Origin: Candidatus Pseudomonas phytovorans
Lineage (GTDB): Bacteria > Pseudomonadota > Gammaproteobacteria > Pseudomonadales > Pseudomonadaceae
DNA length: 64,000 bases
NCBI GenBank assembly: GCA_029202525.1
Contig: CP119325.1
Coordinates: 3,880,001 to 3,944,000 of the forward strand
Direction: 5' to 3'
The first letter of the stretch is position 1; every line of letters begins with the position of its first letter. Shown here in pieces: positions 8,384-16,958 of this stretch. The position numbers and the translations under genes are program-made. The notes beneath the pieces were generated by a model. The model worked only from the letters and a program-made list of their open reading frames with translations, had not been told where the DNA came from and made no database searches.

Positions 8384-8671
8384 ATGAAAATGCCCGGTCG
8401 TGCGCCAAATGCCTCGCTGCAACTGGATTACGTGCGCGATACCTTTTTCGGCCCGGTAGCACAAAGTGTGGAGTGCCAGTGCCAGCTCGCGGCTCTCAAC
8501 CTGCAAGGCCGGCCTGCGCTTCGCTTGCATATCTGCCCGCCACTGCCCGACAAGGTTGACCGGGCCCACAGTGTGGCGTTCGTCTGGGACGGGCGCAGCT
8601 ACCGCGGTGTGGTACGTGACCAAGGAAGGTGCGGGGATGGTGGCTTGAACTTGTTGCTGGAGCTGCAATAA
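8384..8671 (+). CDS. small hypothetical protein
   Basis: 95 residues, not recognised. The ATG overlaps by ATGA the end of a 17-codon reading frame starting at 8334, which could act as a leader. The translation has a normal amino-acid mix (CQCQLAALNLQGRPALRLHICPPLP, then VAFVWDGRSYRGVV) and no signal peptide or membrane span. It could be a genuine Pseudomonas small protein or a chance frame; there is no clear ribosome-binding site. Confidence 0.4.
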   Translation: MKMPGRAPNASLQLDYVRDTFFGPVAQSVECQCQLAALNLQGRPALRLHICPPLPDKVDRAHSVAFVWDGRSYRGVVRDQGRCGDGGLNLLLELQ

Positions 8672-8743
8672 GCCGAGGAAAGCAGCCTGGCCGAAAACAC
8701 GTACACCCGGCCAGCTCAAACTGGCCAGGGCACGTTGGCAGAC

Positions 8744-8983
8744 TCAGGCAATGGCCTTGAGTGGCGCCGGGGGGCTGTCACGCAGCGCGTGCAGCTGCCC
8801 CACCAGGTGGACCAGATCACGGCAGCTGTTAAGGCTTTGCAGCGGGACCCTGCTCAGGGTCACGCCCTCGTCGAGACTCTGACCCTGACCCAGGCGGATG
8901 GTCAGGTTGGCGCCATCCAGGCAGCTGACTTCACAGCGATCGGGCAAGCAGGCCTGCTCGATCATCTGCCGCATCTCCAGCAT
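8744..8983 (-). CDS. DUF1652 family protein
   Basis: 79 residues starting MLEMRQMIEQACLPDRCE. This matches the DUF1652 pattern (LELRQIIE...LPxRCE...) of small cytoplasmic Pseudomonas proteins with no known function. The start is set by TAGGAG placed 6 nt upstream; an in-frame ATG at 9004 is the alternative. The central part reads CLDGANLTIRLGQ and the C-terminal half is helical. Nothing in the flanks suggests an operon. Confidence 0.8.
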   Translation of the reverse strand: MLEMRQMIEQACLPDRCEVSCLDGANLTIRLGQGQSLDEGVTLSRVPLQSLNSCRDLVHLVGQLHALRDSPPAPLKAIA

Positions 8984-9190
8984 CGAAACTCCTATCAACG
9001 ACATGGTACGACCCTCTCTGTGCGATGGCCTGTTATGTGGAAGTACGCCTTTATCGGGCGGGGCGCCAATTGATATTGCGCATGCCTGGGCAGGCGTCCA
9101 TGCGCCGGGGCAATGATGATGCGGGGAATCCTTTAGCACCTTAGTGGAAGATTTCGTCTGTGGGCCACATGTTCGATTGCAACGTCCGAC

Positions 9191-10120
9191 TTAACGACGA
9201 GTGGTCCCCGCCGGCCCCAACGATGCCCACAAGTGCTGTGCCGCATAGGCCCGCCACGGGCGCCAGGCCAGCGCCCGTTCGGGCAGTTGCGCATCATCGC
9301 CTTCAAGCAACCGCAACGCCTTGATCAGGGCTACGTCGCCCAACGGCAAGGCATCAGAAGCGCCGGCCTGCCGTAGCGCCAGGTAATGCGCACTCCACGG
9401 GCCGATACCTTTTAGCCGGCACAGATTGCGCAGTAGCTCATCCAGCGGTTGGCCGCGACGCAGCAACCCGGGTTCGGCCAGCAAGGCGTTGGCCAGGGTG
9501 CCGAGGGTAGTGGCACGCGCTCGCGGCATGCCCATATCTTCGAATCGTGCGCCCGTCAATGCTGGCAAAGCCGGGAACACATGGCTCAGGCCCATTACCG
9601 GCAGACGCAGCGCTGCACCGTGACGTTGCACCAGCCGGCCCGCCAGGGTCATGGCGCCGGCCACGCTGATTTGCTGGCCCAGCACGGTACGCATGGCTTG
9701 CTCGCAGGCGTCCCAGCCTTGCGGCACGCGCAGGCCTGGGCGTTCTTTGAGCAGTTTTGCCATCAAGGGGTCGCGAGACAGTTCGGCGCTGATGCGTGCA
9801 AGGTCGGCGTCGAGGTCGAAGACCCGCCTCAGCCTGGCGATCAAGCCGGGCAGCGCGGGTACAGGTACGCCTTCAAGGCAGACCCGCAAATGCTGGTTGG
9901 GTAACGGAGTAGCGTGCAGGACAGCATGGTGGCCAGCGATGTTCAGGGTGCGGCTGTAGGTGCCGTCGCGGTAAGTTTCAATGCCGGGAATACAGCGGGC
10001 GGCGAGAAAGCCCAGGGTCGAGGGCCAGTGATAGGGGGCACGGTAGCGAAGCCACAGGGTGTTGTGCCCGGAAGTGGGCAATGATCGGCGCACGGCGTGC
10101 TGGAGAGTGAGCTTGGGCAT
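9191..10120 (-). CDS. alkA: AlkA, DNA-3-methyladenine glycosylase II
   Basis: Base-excision glycosylase that removes 3-methylpurines and O2-alkylpyrimidines. 309 residues from the Met giving MPKLTLQHAV. An N-terminal AlkA domain (GTYSRTLNIAGHHAVL) precedes the HhH-GPD fold. DACEQAMRTVLGQQISV, the hairpin LKGIGPWSAHYLALR and the catalytic-Asp region LGDVALIKAL are all present. No Ada is fused or adjacent, so coupling to the adaptive response cannot be seen here. Confidence 0.93.
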   Translation of the reverse strand: MPKLTLQHAVRRSLPTSGHNTLWLRYRAPYHWPSTLGFLAARCIPGIETYRDGTYSRTLNIAGHHAVLHATPLPNQHLRVCLEGVPVPALPGLIARLRRVFDLDADLARISAELSRDPLMAKLLKERPGLRVPQGWDACEQAMRTVLGQQISVAGAMTLAGRLVQRHGAALRLPVMGLSHVFPALPALTGARFEDMGMPRARATTLGTLANALLAEPGLLRRGQPLDELLRNLCRLKGIGPWSAHYLALRQAGASDALPLGDVALIKALRLLEGDDAQLPERALAWRPWRAYAAQHLWASLGPAGTTRR

Positions 10121-10193
10121 AGCTTGATGATGCCAGAAAATCCTGGGGGCCAATCCATGCTCCAAGCAGCCCCCAAGGAATACCCGCTACGGC

Positions 10194-11081
10194 TCAGTGC
10201 GCCGCGCCTTCCCGCTCATCCTGCATCTGCCCAAACCGCCCGGCATGGAAATCGTCGAACGACTCGGCAATCTCCGCCTGGCTGTTCATCACGAACGGGC
10301 CATAGCCGACAATCGGCTCATCGATTGGCTCGCCACTGAGTAGCAGCACGCTGGCACTTTCCAGTGCCTCGACAGCCACGTCCTCACCCGCCCGGTCAAA
10401 CAACACCAGGCTGGACGGGCCGGTTTCACGTTCGCCGTTGATTCGCACTGTACCGCGCAACACCACCAGTGCCGCGTTGCGCCCGGCAGCCACCGGCAGT
10501 TGCAGAACAGCGCCAGCATTCAGCCGCAGGTCCCAGACATCCATGGCGGTAAAGGTCCGCGCAGGCCCTTGGTGCCCGGAGTAGTCACCGGCAATCACCC
10601 GCACACTGCCTGCGTCACTGTCCAGCGCTACCACCGGAATGTCGCTGGCCACCAGCGTCTGGTAACCGGCCGCAGCACGCTTGTCACGCGCCGGCAGGTT
10701 GACCCACAGCTGGACCATTTCCAGCGTACCGCCGCTGCGGGCAAAGCCTGGGGAATGGAACTCTTCATGGATGATGCCGTTGGCGGCGGTCATCCACTGC
10801 ACATCACCCGGCCCGATCAAGCCGCCGGCGCCCGTAGAGTCACGGTGCTCCAGTTCACCCTGGTAAACAATGGTCACGGTCTCGAAGCCACGGTGCGGGT
10901 GCTGGCCAACGCCGCGCCGCGCAGTGGTCGGGGCGAAATCGTGGGGGCCGGCGTAGTCCAGCAGCAGGAACGGGCTGATCCGGCTGGCCAGGTTGTCGTA
11001 GGTGAACAGGCTGCGCACCGGAAAGCCATCACCTACCCAATGGGCGTGCGGGCTGCGGTGGATACCCAGAATATTTTTCAT
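10194..11081 (-). CDS. pirin family protein
   Basis: Bicupin pirin, 295 residues. The metal site is visible as GQHPHRGFETVTIVYQGELEHRD and, later, ANGIIHEEFH, the His/His/His/Glu set of the N-terminal cupin. Some bacterial pirins have quercetin 2,3-dioxygenase activity and others modulate metabolic enzymes; the sequence does not separate these. The C-terminal cupin ends with EIAESFDDFHAGRFGQM, as is usual for the family. It is an isolated gene between alkA and a hydrolase on the same strand. Confidence 0.93.
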   Translation of the reverse strand: MKNILGIHRSPHAHWVGDGFPVRSLFTYDNLASRISPFLLLDYAGPHDFAPTTARRGVGQHPHRGFETVTIVYQGELEHRDSTGAGGLIGPGDVQWMTAANGIIHEEFHSPGFARSGGTLEMVQLWVNLPARDKRAAAGYQTLVASDIPVVALDSDAGSVRVIAGDYSGHQGPARTFTAMDVWDLRLNAGAVLQLPVAAGRNAALVVLRGTVRINGERETGPSSLVLFDRAGEDVAVEALESASVLLLSGEPIDEPIVGYGPFVMNSQAEIAESFDDFHAGRFGQMQDEREGAAH

Positions 11082-11177
11082 GAGAAGGCTCCTCTCTTGG
11101 CTGGGATAACCTTATCAATGATACCAATCTGGCGGTAGGCGGCTGATATGGCATACATCGTTCCACCTATGGAACAG

Positions 11178-12050
11178 TCAGCCCTGCAAGAAAGCAAGCA
11201 CTTGCTCAGCCGCCATGACGGGGTCTTCCTGCATGAAACAGTGGCCACCGGCAACTTGCCGGGCGCTCACATGCCGGTTAAGCGTGGCGAGCCGTTTGAC
11301 CGAATGTGGCACGAAGGGATAAGTGTGCTCGCCATACACAATTCGTGTCGGCGTGCTGATGGCAGCAAGGCGCGCCCACATGCGTTTGGGGAATGAACTG
11401 AAGATTTCCACCTCCCGGCTGGGTCGGCACTTGAGCACCACTGCGTCACCGCAATCGCCAATCGCGTGTTCCACGTAGGCCAGCAGCGCCGCATCGGTCC
11501 AGCCCCTGAAGATGCCCCGCCCTTGTAGCGAGGCCAGCGCCGTCTCGCGATCAGGCCAGTGGCTGCGGCGGCTGGCGGCCTTGCGGGCCAGCGCATGCCG
11601 CTGATGCAGACCAACCAGTGCTGCGGCACCCATTACACCGAGCATACGGCGGCTGAACAACACGGGGTCAAGTAACACGGCGCGCTCGAAGAGCTGAGGT
11701 TCACCAGACAGGATCAGGCCCGTCAGCACGCCGCCAAAACTGTGCCCCACGGCAAAACGCGGCACATCGCCGTAAGCGCCCCGCCCGGCCTGGAAAGCTT
11801 CCACTGCCAGCTCGGCAGTACGGTTCCAGCCCCGAAAGGCCCCGCCATGGTCACTGTCACCATGCCCCTGAACGTCGCACAGCCACAGGTCGAATTGTTC
11901 GCCCAGCCGCATCAGCAACGGCTGGTAGGCCAGGCAACAGAAGCCGTTGCCGTGCAAAAAATGCAGCAACGGCTTGCCACTGGCCGGGGTTCGCCAGCCA
12001 CGCAGGGTGAAACCTTCGGGGCATTCGTGGGACCAGGGGATCAACTGCAT
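11178..12050 (-). CDS. alpha/beta hydrolase
   Basis: 290 residues with the alpha/beta-hydrolase order of motifs. An oxyanion region LLHFLHGNGF is followed by DVQGHGDSD, the nucleophile elbow VGHSFGG (catalytic Ser), an acid candidate near YGEHTYPFVP, and the catalytic His in GGHCFMQE. No signal peptide, so cytoplasmic. The substrate cannot be told. The LysE-type exporter ends 21 bp upstream on the same strand, so the two may be co-transcribed. Confidence 0.9.
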   Translation of the reverse strand: MQLIPWSHECPEGFTLRGWRTPASGKPLLHFLHGNGFCCLAYQPLLMRLGEQFDLWLCDVQGHGDSDHGGAFRGWNRTAELAVEAFQAGRGAYGDVPRFAVGHSFGGVLTGLILSGEPQLFERAVLLDPVLFSRRMLGVMGAAALVGLHQRHALARKAASRRSHWPDRETALASLQGRGIFRGWTDAALLAYVEHAIGDCGDAVVLKCRPSREVEIFSSFPKRMWARLAAISTPTRIVYGEHTYPFVPHSVKRLATLNRHVSARQVAGGHCFMQEDPVMAAEQVLAFLQG

Positions 12051-12071
12051 CGGCTTGATGTGCTCGCGGGG

Positions 12072-12701
12072 CTAGGAAAACGCCGATTCTACAAACAGCA
12101 GCGGGTAGAGTGAAATCACCAGCAACAAGGCCATCAGGACATTGAACAGCATCAGCCAGCGCGGGTTCTGCAACAGGTTGCGCAGTGCGCTGCCAAACAT
12201 TACCCAAACACCGACGCTGGGCAAGTTGACCAGGGCGAACAAGGCGGCGATGACGATCACGTTGGTCACATAGCCTTGCGCCGGCGTGTAGGTGGTAATC
12301 GCACCCACCGCCATCACCCACGCCTTGGGGTTGACCCACTGGAACGCCGCTGCGCCCCAGAAACCCAGCGGTTTGCGAGCGCCGGAAGAGGCCGTGCCAA
12401 CCGGCCCGGACGTGGCGATTTTCCACGCCAGGTACAGCAGGTAGGCGGCGCCGGTATAGCGCAGCACCGTGTACAGCGGCGGCCAGGCCTTGAACACCTC
12501 ACCCAGGCCCAGGCCGACGGCCAGCACCATGACCATGAAGCCGACGCTGATACCTAGGGCGTGGGGGATTGAGCGGCGCACGCCAAAGTTCACCCCCGAG
12601 GCCAGCAACATGGTGTTGTTGGGACCGGGGGTGATGGAAGAGACAAAGGCAAACAGCACAAAGGCGGTCAGCAGGTCGGCAGAGGCAAGCATGGCGGGCA
12701 T
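12072..12701 (-). CDS. LysE/RhtB family amino-acid exporter
   Basis: 209 residues, about six membrane spans. The family signature SSITPGPNNTMLLASG falls in the first third, then GISVGFM and the YLLYLAW helix, with FQWVNPKAWVMAVGA in the middle. Exports amino acids or derivatives; the substrate is unknown. The divergent promoter region holds a 9-bp inverted repeat. The hydrolase follows in the same direction. Confidence 0.93.
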   Translation of the reverse strand: MPAMLASADLLTAFVLFAFVSSITPGPNNTMLLASGVNFGVRRSIPHALGISVGFMVMVLAVGLGLGEVFKAWPPLYTVLRYTGAAYLLYLAWKIATSGPVGTASSGARKPLGFWGAAAFQWVNPKAWVMAVGAITTYTPAQGYVTNVIVIAALFALVNLPSVGVWVMFGSALRNLLQNPRWLMLFNVLMALLLVISLYPLLFVESAFS

Positions 12702-12757
12702 TCCACTTTCTTTATGGGTGCTGTCACACTAACGGAGTCGCACTCTCCCGCGACCGA

Positions 12758-12795
12758 TACAGTTATATTAAATTATTCAGATACACATAACTGTA
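12758..12795. promoter_or_regulatory. inverted repeat in the LysE/GNAT divergent promoter
   Basis: TACAGTTAT and ATAACTGTA are perfect inverted 9-mers separated by 20 bp of AT-rich sequence. This is a probable operator for the exporter, the acetyltransferase or both. Sites containing CTGTAC-like halves are known for MocR/PdxR regulators near LysE exporters, but no such regulator is adjacent, so the binder is unknown. Confidence 0.45.
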
Positions 12796-12825
12796 CCGCT
12801 AACCCGGATCAAGGAAGCCGTGACC

Positions 12826-13305
12826 ATGAGCCTCACCATTCGCCCTGCCGTTCGCCCCGATGCCGAGCAGATACTGGCCTTCATCACCGAACTGGCCGAA
12901 TACGAGCGCGCCCGCCACGAGGTGGTAGCCACCTTGGGCGATATCGAGAAGAGCCTGTTCGACGAGGGCAGCACGGTGCGCAGCCTGATCTGTGAGCGCG
13001 AGGGTCGGGCGATTGGTTTTGCCGTTTATTTCTATAGCTACTCGACTTGGCTCGGGCGCAATGGCATTTACCTGGAAGACTTGTACGTGACGCCCGAACA
13101 ACGCGGCGATGGCGCCGGGCGGCAACTGCTTCAGCACATTGCCCGCGAGGCGGTAGCGAACAATTGCGGGCGCCTGGAGTGGAGCGTACTGGACTGGAAC
13201 GAGCCGGCGATCGGCTTCTATCAGAAGCTGGGGGCCGAGGCGCAGGACGAGTGGGTGCGCTACCGGCTGGATGGCGAGAAGCTGGCGGCATTCGCCCGCG
13301 GGTGA
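12826..13305 (+). CDS. GNAT family N-acetyltransferase
   Basis: 159 residues. The acetyl-CoA-binding motif A is LYVTPEQRGDGAGRQLLQHI, and the region LEWSVLDWNEPAIGFYQKLGA is typical of the diamine/small-amine branch of GNAT enzymes. The ATG at 12826 follows AAGGA; a GTG two codons upstream is possible. It is divergent from the LysE exporter and shares its operator-like palindrome, hinting at linked regulation. Substrate not determined. Confidence 0.92.
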   Translation: MSLTIRPAVRPDAEQILAFITELAEYERARHEVVATLGDIEKSLFDEGSTVRSLICEREGRAIGFAVYFYSYSTWLGRNGIYLEDLYVTPEQRGDGAGRQLLQHIAREAVANNCGRLEWSVLDWNEPAIGFYQKLGAEAQDEWVRYRLDGEKLAAFARG

Positions 13306-13327
13306 TCGCTCGGTTCACGCGGTCATT

Positions 13328-13443
13328 TGTAGGAGCGGCCTTGTGTCGCGATCGGGCTGCGAAGCAGCCCCGGATGTCAGCGCAGATGCACAGATTGCCA
13401 GGGCTGCTTCGCAGCCCGATCGCGACACAAGGCCGCTCCTACA
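13328..13443. repeat. perfect 43-bp inverted repeat (REP, GCGGCC family)
   Basis: The arms run 13328-13370 and 13401-13443 and are exact reverse complements. Each contains TGTAGGAGCGGCC and TCGCGATCGGGCTGC, and the spacer is 30 bp. It lies between convergent genes, where it could also act as a bidirectional transcription-ending hairpin. Confidence 0.9.
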
Positions 13444-13470
13444 GGGGCCGATGCCAGGCAGAAAAGTAAG

Positions 13471-14397
13471 TTACCGCCGCCACACCGCCCCAGCGATGTC
13501 GACCCGTTTGGGTAGTACCTTGTTCTCGAAGAACAGCTCGGCGGTGCGCTGCTGCGCCGCCACGATCTCGTCACTCACCGGCATCACGGGTGACGCAGGC
13601 CGATGGCTGAAACTGCGCCGCACCACCTCCTCCGGCAACCCCATGAACTGCGCCAGCAGTTGAATGCTGCCGGCTTCGTCACTACGGGTCAGCGCCTCGG
13701 CCCGGCTGATTTCGTCCAGCAACTGCCCGACAAATGCACCATTAGCCTTCACATACTGACGCGCGCCGAGCATGAATGGCCCGATCAGACCCAGCCCCTG
13801 GCCGTCCGCCAGCAAACGAGCCTTGCCCTCCAGGTCGATGGCAGAGTAGAACGGGTCCCAGATTGCCCAGGCATCCACGCTGCCCCGCTCGAACGCCGCC
13901 CGGGCATCGGCAGGTGCCAGGTACACCGGCTGAACATCGCGAATGCTCAGCCCGGCCTTGGCCAACGCACGCAACAGCAGGTTGTGCGCGCTGGAGCCCT
14001 TCTGCAGGGCAATGCGCTTGCCCTTGAGTTCACCCACGGCTTTGATCGGGCTGTCTTTGGGCACCAGGATCACTTCGGCCTGGGGCTTGGGAGGCTCGGC
14101 ACCGATGTACAGCAGCTCGGCACCGGCGGCCTGGGCGAAGATCGGTGGGATGTCACCGGTCGAGCCAATGTCGAGGCTGCCGATGTTCAACGCTTCGAGC
14201 ATCTGCGGACCAGCGGGGAACTCGATCCATTGCACGCGAGTGTTGGCAAAACGTTGCTCCAGCAGCCGATGCTGCTTGGCCAGCACCAGGCTGATCGAGC
14301 CCTTCTGGTAGCCAATACGCAAGGTAGCCGGGTCTGCGGCCGGGGCCGCGCCGGCCAGGGCCAGCAACAGCAGCATGGCAAGGCGTAGCACGCGCAT
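13471..14397 (-). CDS. SsuA-like sulfonate ABC transporter substrate-binding protein
   Basis: 308 residues with a signal peptide (LAMLLLLALAGAAPA). The NMT1/SsuA fold is shown by LRIGYQKGSISLVLAKQ, EFPAGPQMLEALNIGSLDIG and TGDIPPIFAQAAG, then WAIWDPFYSAIDLEG. By family it binds aliphatic sulfonates in the periplasm. It is the last gene of an LLM monooxygenase / aldo-keto reductase / binding-protein unit, starting 3 bp after the reductase stop. No permease or ATPase gene accompanies it, so it must use components coded elsewhere. Confidence 0.88.
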   Translation of the reverse strand: MRVLRLAMLLLLALAGAAPAADPATLRIGYQKGSISLVLAKQHRLLEQRFANTRVQWIEFPAGPQMLEALNIGSLDIGSTGDIPPIFAQAAGAELLYIGAEPPKPQAEVILVPKDSPIKAVGELKGKRIALQKGSSAHNLLLRALAKAGLSIRDVQPVYLAPADARAAFERGSVDAWAIWDPFYSAIDLEGKARLLADGQGLGLIGPFMLGARQYVKANGAFVGQLLDEISRAEALTRSDEAGSIQLLAQFMGLPEEVVRRSFSHRPASPVMPVSDEIVAAQQRTAELFFENKVLPKRVDIAGAVWRR

Positions 14398-14400
14398 GGG

Positions 14401-15444
14401 TCACTCCTTCCAGTCGGTCGAGGGTTTTTCCCACAAGTTGATCCCGCCTTCCACGGCGTACTGGTCGATGGCGGCCAGTTCTTCGGCGCTGAATGCCAGG
14501 TTGTCGAGCGCGGCCACGTTTTCTGTGATCTGCTCGGGCCGGCTGGCCCCGATCAGCGCAGAGCTCACCCGCGGGTCGCGCAGTGTCCACGCCAGGGCCA
14601 GTTGGGCCAGGCTCTGGCCACGCTGACGGGCAATTTCATTCAGGGCGCGTGCTCGGGCGATGTTGGCGTCCGACAAATGCTGGGGTAGCAGCGAGCCGCC
14701 ACCCGCGCGGTTCACCCGGGCGTCGGCCGGGATGCCATTCAGGTACTTGTCGCTGAGCAAGCCTTGGGCCAGCGCAGTGAACACAATGACCCCGGCACCC
14801 AAGGTATCGGTGGTGTCGAGCAGGTCCTGTTCGATCCAGCGGTTGAACAGGTTGTACGAGGGCTGGTGGATCAATAGCGGTACCTTCAGCTCTGCAAGCA
14901 ACCCCGCAATTTCAGCGGTCTTTCCGGCCGAGTACGACGAGATGCCAATGTACAGCGCCTTGCCCTGGCGCACGATATCGGCCAGTGCGATGGCCGTTTC
15001 TTCCAGCGGGGTGTCGGCATCGAAGCGGTGCGAATAGAAGATGTCGACGTAATCCAGGCCCAGCCGCGCCAGGCTCTGGTCAAGGCTGGAGATCAGGTAT
15101 TTGCGCGAACTGCCGCCCTGCCCGTACGGCCCCGGCCACATGTCCCAGCCGGCCTTGCTGGAAATGATCAGCTCGTCGCGGTAGCTGCGCAGGTCCTCGC
15201 GCAGCAGCCGCCCGAAGTTGGTCTCGGCACTGCCGTAGGGCGGGCCGTAGTTGTTGGCCAGGTCGAAATGGTTGATACCGGCATCAAACGCCGTGTGCAG
15301 CAGAGCCCGCTGGGTGCTGATCGGTGTGGCATCGCCAAAGTTGTGCCACAGGCCCAGGGACAGGGCCGGCAGCACCAGGCCGCTGCGACCGACACGACGG
15401 TAAGGCATGCGCGCATAGCGCTCGGGGTTGGCGGTGTAGCTCAT
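14401..15444 (-). CDS. aldo-keto reductase, YghZ/GPR type
   Basis: 347 residues, NADPH-dependent TIM-barrel reductase. The catalytic region is FDLANNYGPPYGSAE (Asp and Tyr), followed by DELIISSKAGWDMWPGPYG with the Lys, then YVDIFYSHRFD with the His. The cofactor loop is ALIGASRPEQITEN near the C-terminus. Resembles E. coli YghZ, which reduces L-glyceraldehyde 3-phosphate. Its ATG overlaps the monooxygenase stop by 4 bp, so it probably reduces an aldehyde released by that enzyme; this is inference from coupling. Confidence 0.9.
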   Translation of the reverse strand: MSYTANPERYARMPYRRVGRSGLVLPALSLGLWHNFGDATPISTQRALLHTAFDAGINHFDLANNYGPPYGSAETNFGRLLREDLRSYRDELIISSKAGWDMWPGPYGQGGSSRKYLISSLDQSLARLGLDYVDIFYSHRFDADTPLEETAIALADIVRQGKALYIGISSYSAGKTAEIAGLLAELKVPLLIHQPSYNLFNRWIEQDLLDTTDTLGAGVIVFTALAQGLLSDKYLNGIPADARVNRAGGGSLLPQHLSDANIARARALNEIARQRGQSLAQLALAWTLRDPRVSSALIGASRPEQITENVAALDNLAFSAEELAAIDQYAVEGGINLWEKPSTDWKE

Positions 15445-16775
15445 GGTTGGCCTCGTTCGGCAAAGTAAGGATTGGCTGGGCGCTGCAGGCCCAGGTGCTC
15501 ACGCAGGGTGTGGCCCGTGTACTGACGTCGGAACAAGCCGCGGCGCTGCAACTCGGGCACTACGTGCAGTGCGAAGTCTTCCAGGCCCAGGGGCAGGTGC
15601 GGCACCAGCACGTTGAAACCATCGGCGGCGCCGCCTTCGAACCAGGCTTGCAGCTCATCGGCGATCTGCGCTGGGGTGCCGACCAGGCTGTAGTGCCCTC
15701 GCCCACCGGCGATGCGCCGGCCAAGCTGGGCCAGGGTCAGCTGTTCGTTGCCGGCAAGCTCCGTCAGCAGTTGCTGGCGGCTGCGCTGGCCATCCTCGGT
15801 GGGCGGCAGCTCTGGCAGCGGACCGTCCAGCGGGTAGCCAGACAGGTCGAAGTTGCCGAGCATGCGCCCGAGCAAGCCGACACCGACCCGCGGGTCAACC
15901 AGCGCCTGAAACTGTTCGTACTTGTCTTCGGCCTGTGCCTGGCTCTGCCCCACCACCACGAACACACCGGGCATGATCTTCAGCGATTGGTCATCCCGCC
16001 CATGGCGGGCCAGGCGGCCCTTGAGGTCGGCGTAAAACGCCTGTGCGCGGGCCAGACTCGGCTGAGCGGTGAACACCACTTCGGCGCTTTGGGCGGCCAG
16101 CTCGCGGCCGGCTTCCGACGAGCCGGCCTGCACCAGCACCGGTCGGCCCTGTGGGGACCGGGCGACGTTGAGCGGGCCTTTGACGCGAAAGTGCTCGCCC
16201 ACATGACCGAGCGCACGCACAGCCTGCGGGTGATGGAACAGGCCGCTGGCCTTGTCGCGCACGAACGCGTCATCGGCCCAGCTGTCCCACAGCCCCTCTA
16301 CCACCTGCTGGAATTCGCGGGCGCGGGCATAGCGCTCGGCATGCGGGATGTGGGCCTCGCGGCCGAAGTTGCCAGCCTCAGCGGCAGCGTCGGAGGTGAC
16401 CAGGTTCCAGCCGGCGCGCCCTGCAGACAAGTGATCCAGCGAGGCGAACTTGCGTGCCACATGGTACGGCTCGTTGTAACTGGTGGTGGCGGTGGCGATC
16501 AGGCCGATGCGTTCGGTGATCGCGCTCAGCGCCGACAACAGGGTCAGTGGCTCGAAGTACACCGAGCGGGCACTGTGGCTGGCCAACGGGTCGCTGGGCG
16601 CAGCAACGCTGTCGGCGACGAACAAGGCATCGAAGCACGCCGCTTCAGCAATTTGCGCGGTGCGCTTGTAGGTGGCGAAATCCAGTGGGTCGGCCGGTAC
16701 GTCCGGGTGGCGCCAGGCGGCCACGTGGTGACCGGTGGCCATGAGGAAGGCGCCCAGGTTCATTTGGCGGGGCAT
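15441..16775 (-). CDS. FMN-dependent LLM monooxygenase, NtaA/SnaA/DszA family
   Basis: 444 residues from an ATG preceded by AAGGAG; a longer upstream frame lacks such a site. Landmarks of the family are MNLGAFLMATGHHVAAWRHP, FDALFVADSV, FEPLTLLSALSAIT, LSAGRAGWNLVTS and VKGPLNVARSPQGRPVLVQA. Such enzymes use reduced FMN from a separate reductase to cleave sulfones, sulfonates or aminocarboxylates. It is first in a unit with an aldo-keto reductase and an SsuA-like protein, downstream of a LacI-controlled TonB receptor on the same strand. Confidence 0.92.
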   Translation of the reverse strand: MPRQMNLGAFLMATGHHVAAWRHPDVPADPLDFATYKRTAQIAEAACFDALFVADSVAAPSDPLASHSARSVYFEPLTLLSALSAITERIGLIATATTSYNEPYHVARKFASLDHLSAGRAGWNLVTSDAAAEAGNFGREAHIPHAERYARAREFQQVVEGLWDSWADDAFVRDKASGLFHHPQAVRALGHVGEHFRVKGPLNVARSPQGRPVLVQAGSSEAGRELAAQSAEVVFTAQPSLARAQAFYADLKGRLARHGRDDQSLKIMPGVFVVVGQSQAQAEDKYEQFQALVDPRVGVGLLGRMLGNFDLSGYPLDGPLPELPPTEDGQRSRQQLLTELAGNEQLTLAQLGRRIAGGRGHYSLVGTPAQIADELQAWFEGGAADGFNVLVPHLPLGLEDFALHVVPELQRRGLFRRQYTGHTLREHLGLQRPANPYFAERGQP

Positions 16776-16854
16776 GTTGTTCTCCTTGTCTGAAAAGACC
16801 GCGATCCCTGTGGGAGCAACTGTCTTATTCAAAATCTTCAAGCTCGCACAATCT

Positions 16855-16939
16855 CTGTGGGAGCGGGCGAGCCCGCGAACACCGGCAAAGCCGGTGCCAT
16901 CCACTGCGTTGCCTGTTTCGCGGGCGCGCCCGCTCCCAG
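16855..16939. repeat. REP pair, GCGGG family
   Basis: Inverted copies containing GTGGGAGCGGGCGAGCCCGC and TTCGCGGGCGCGCCCGCTCC, with an extra small palindrome ACCGGCAAAGCCGGT between them. It separates the TonB-receptor stop from the monooxygenase gene on the same strand. A further half-unit, TGTGGGAGCAACTG, lies at about 16809. Confidence 0.85.
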
Positions 16940-16958
16940 TCCAAAAAGCGGCGCCGCG

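Noticed and set aside
8334..8386. 17-codon frame overlapping the small hypothetical gene as a regulatory leader peptide
   Set aside because: No attenuator hairpin or codon run is visible and the downstream gene is itself uncertain.
13328..13443. Perfect 43-bp inverted repeat as a small insertion sequence (MITE) or attachment site
   Set aside because: No target-site duplication or transposase was seen, and the unit recurs at 21476 and 48433 as an ordinary pseudomonad REP.
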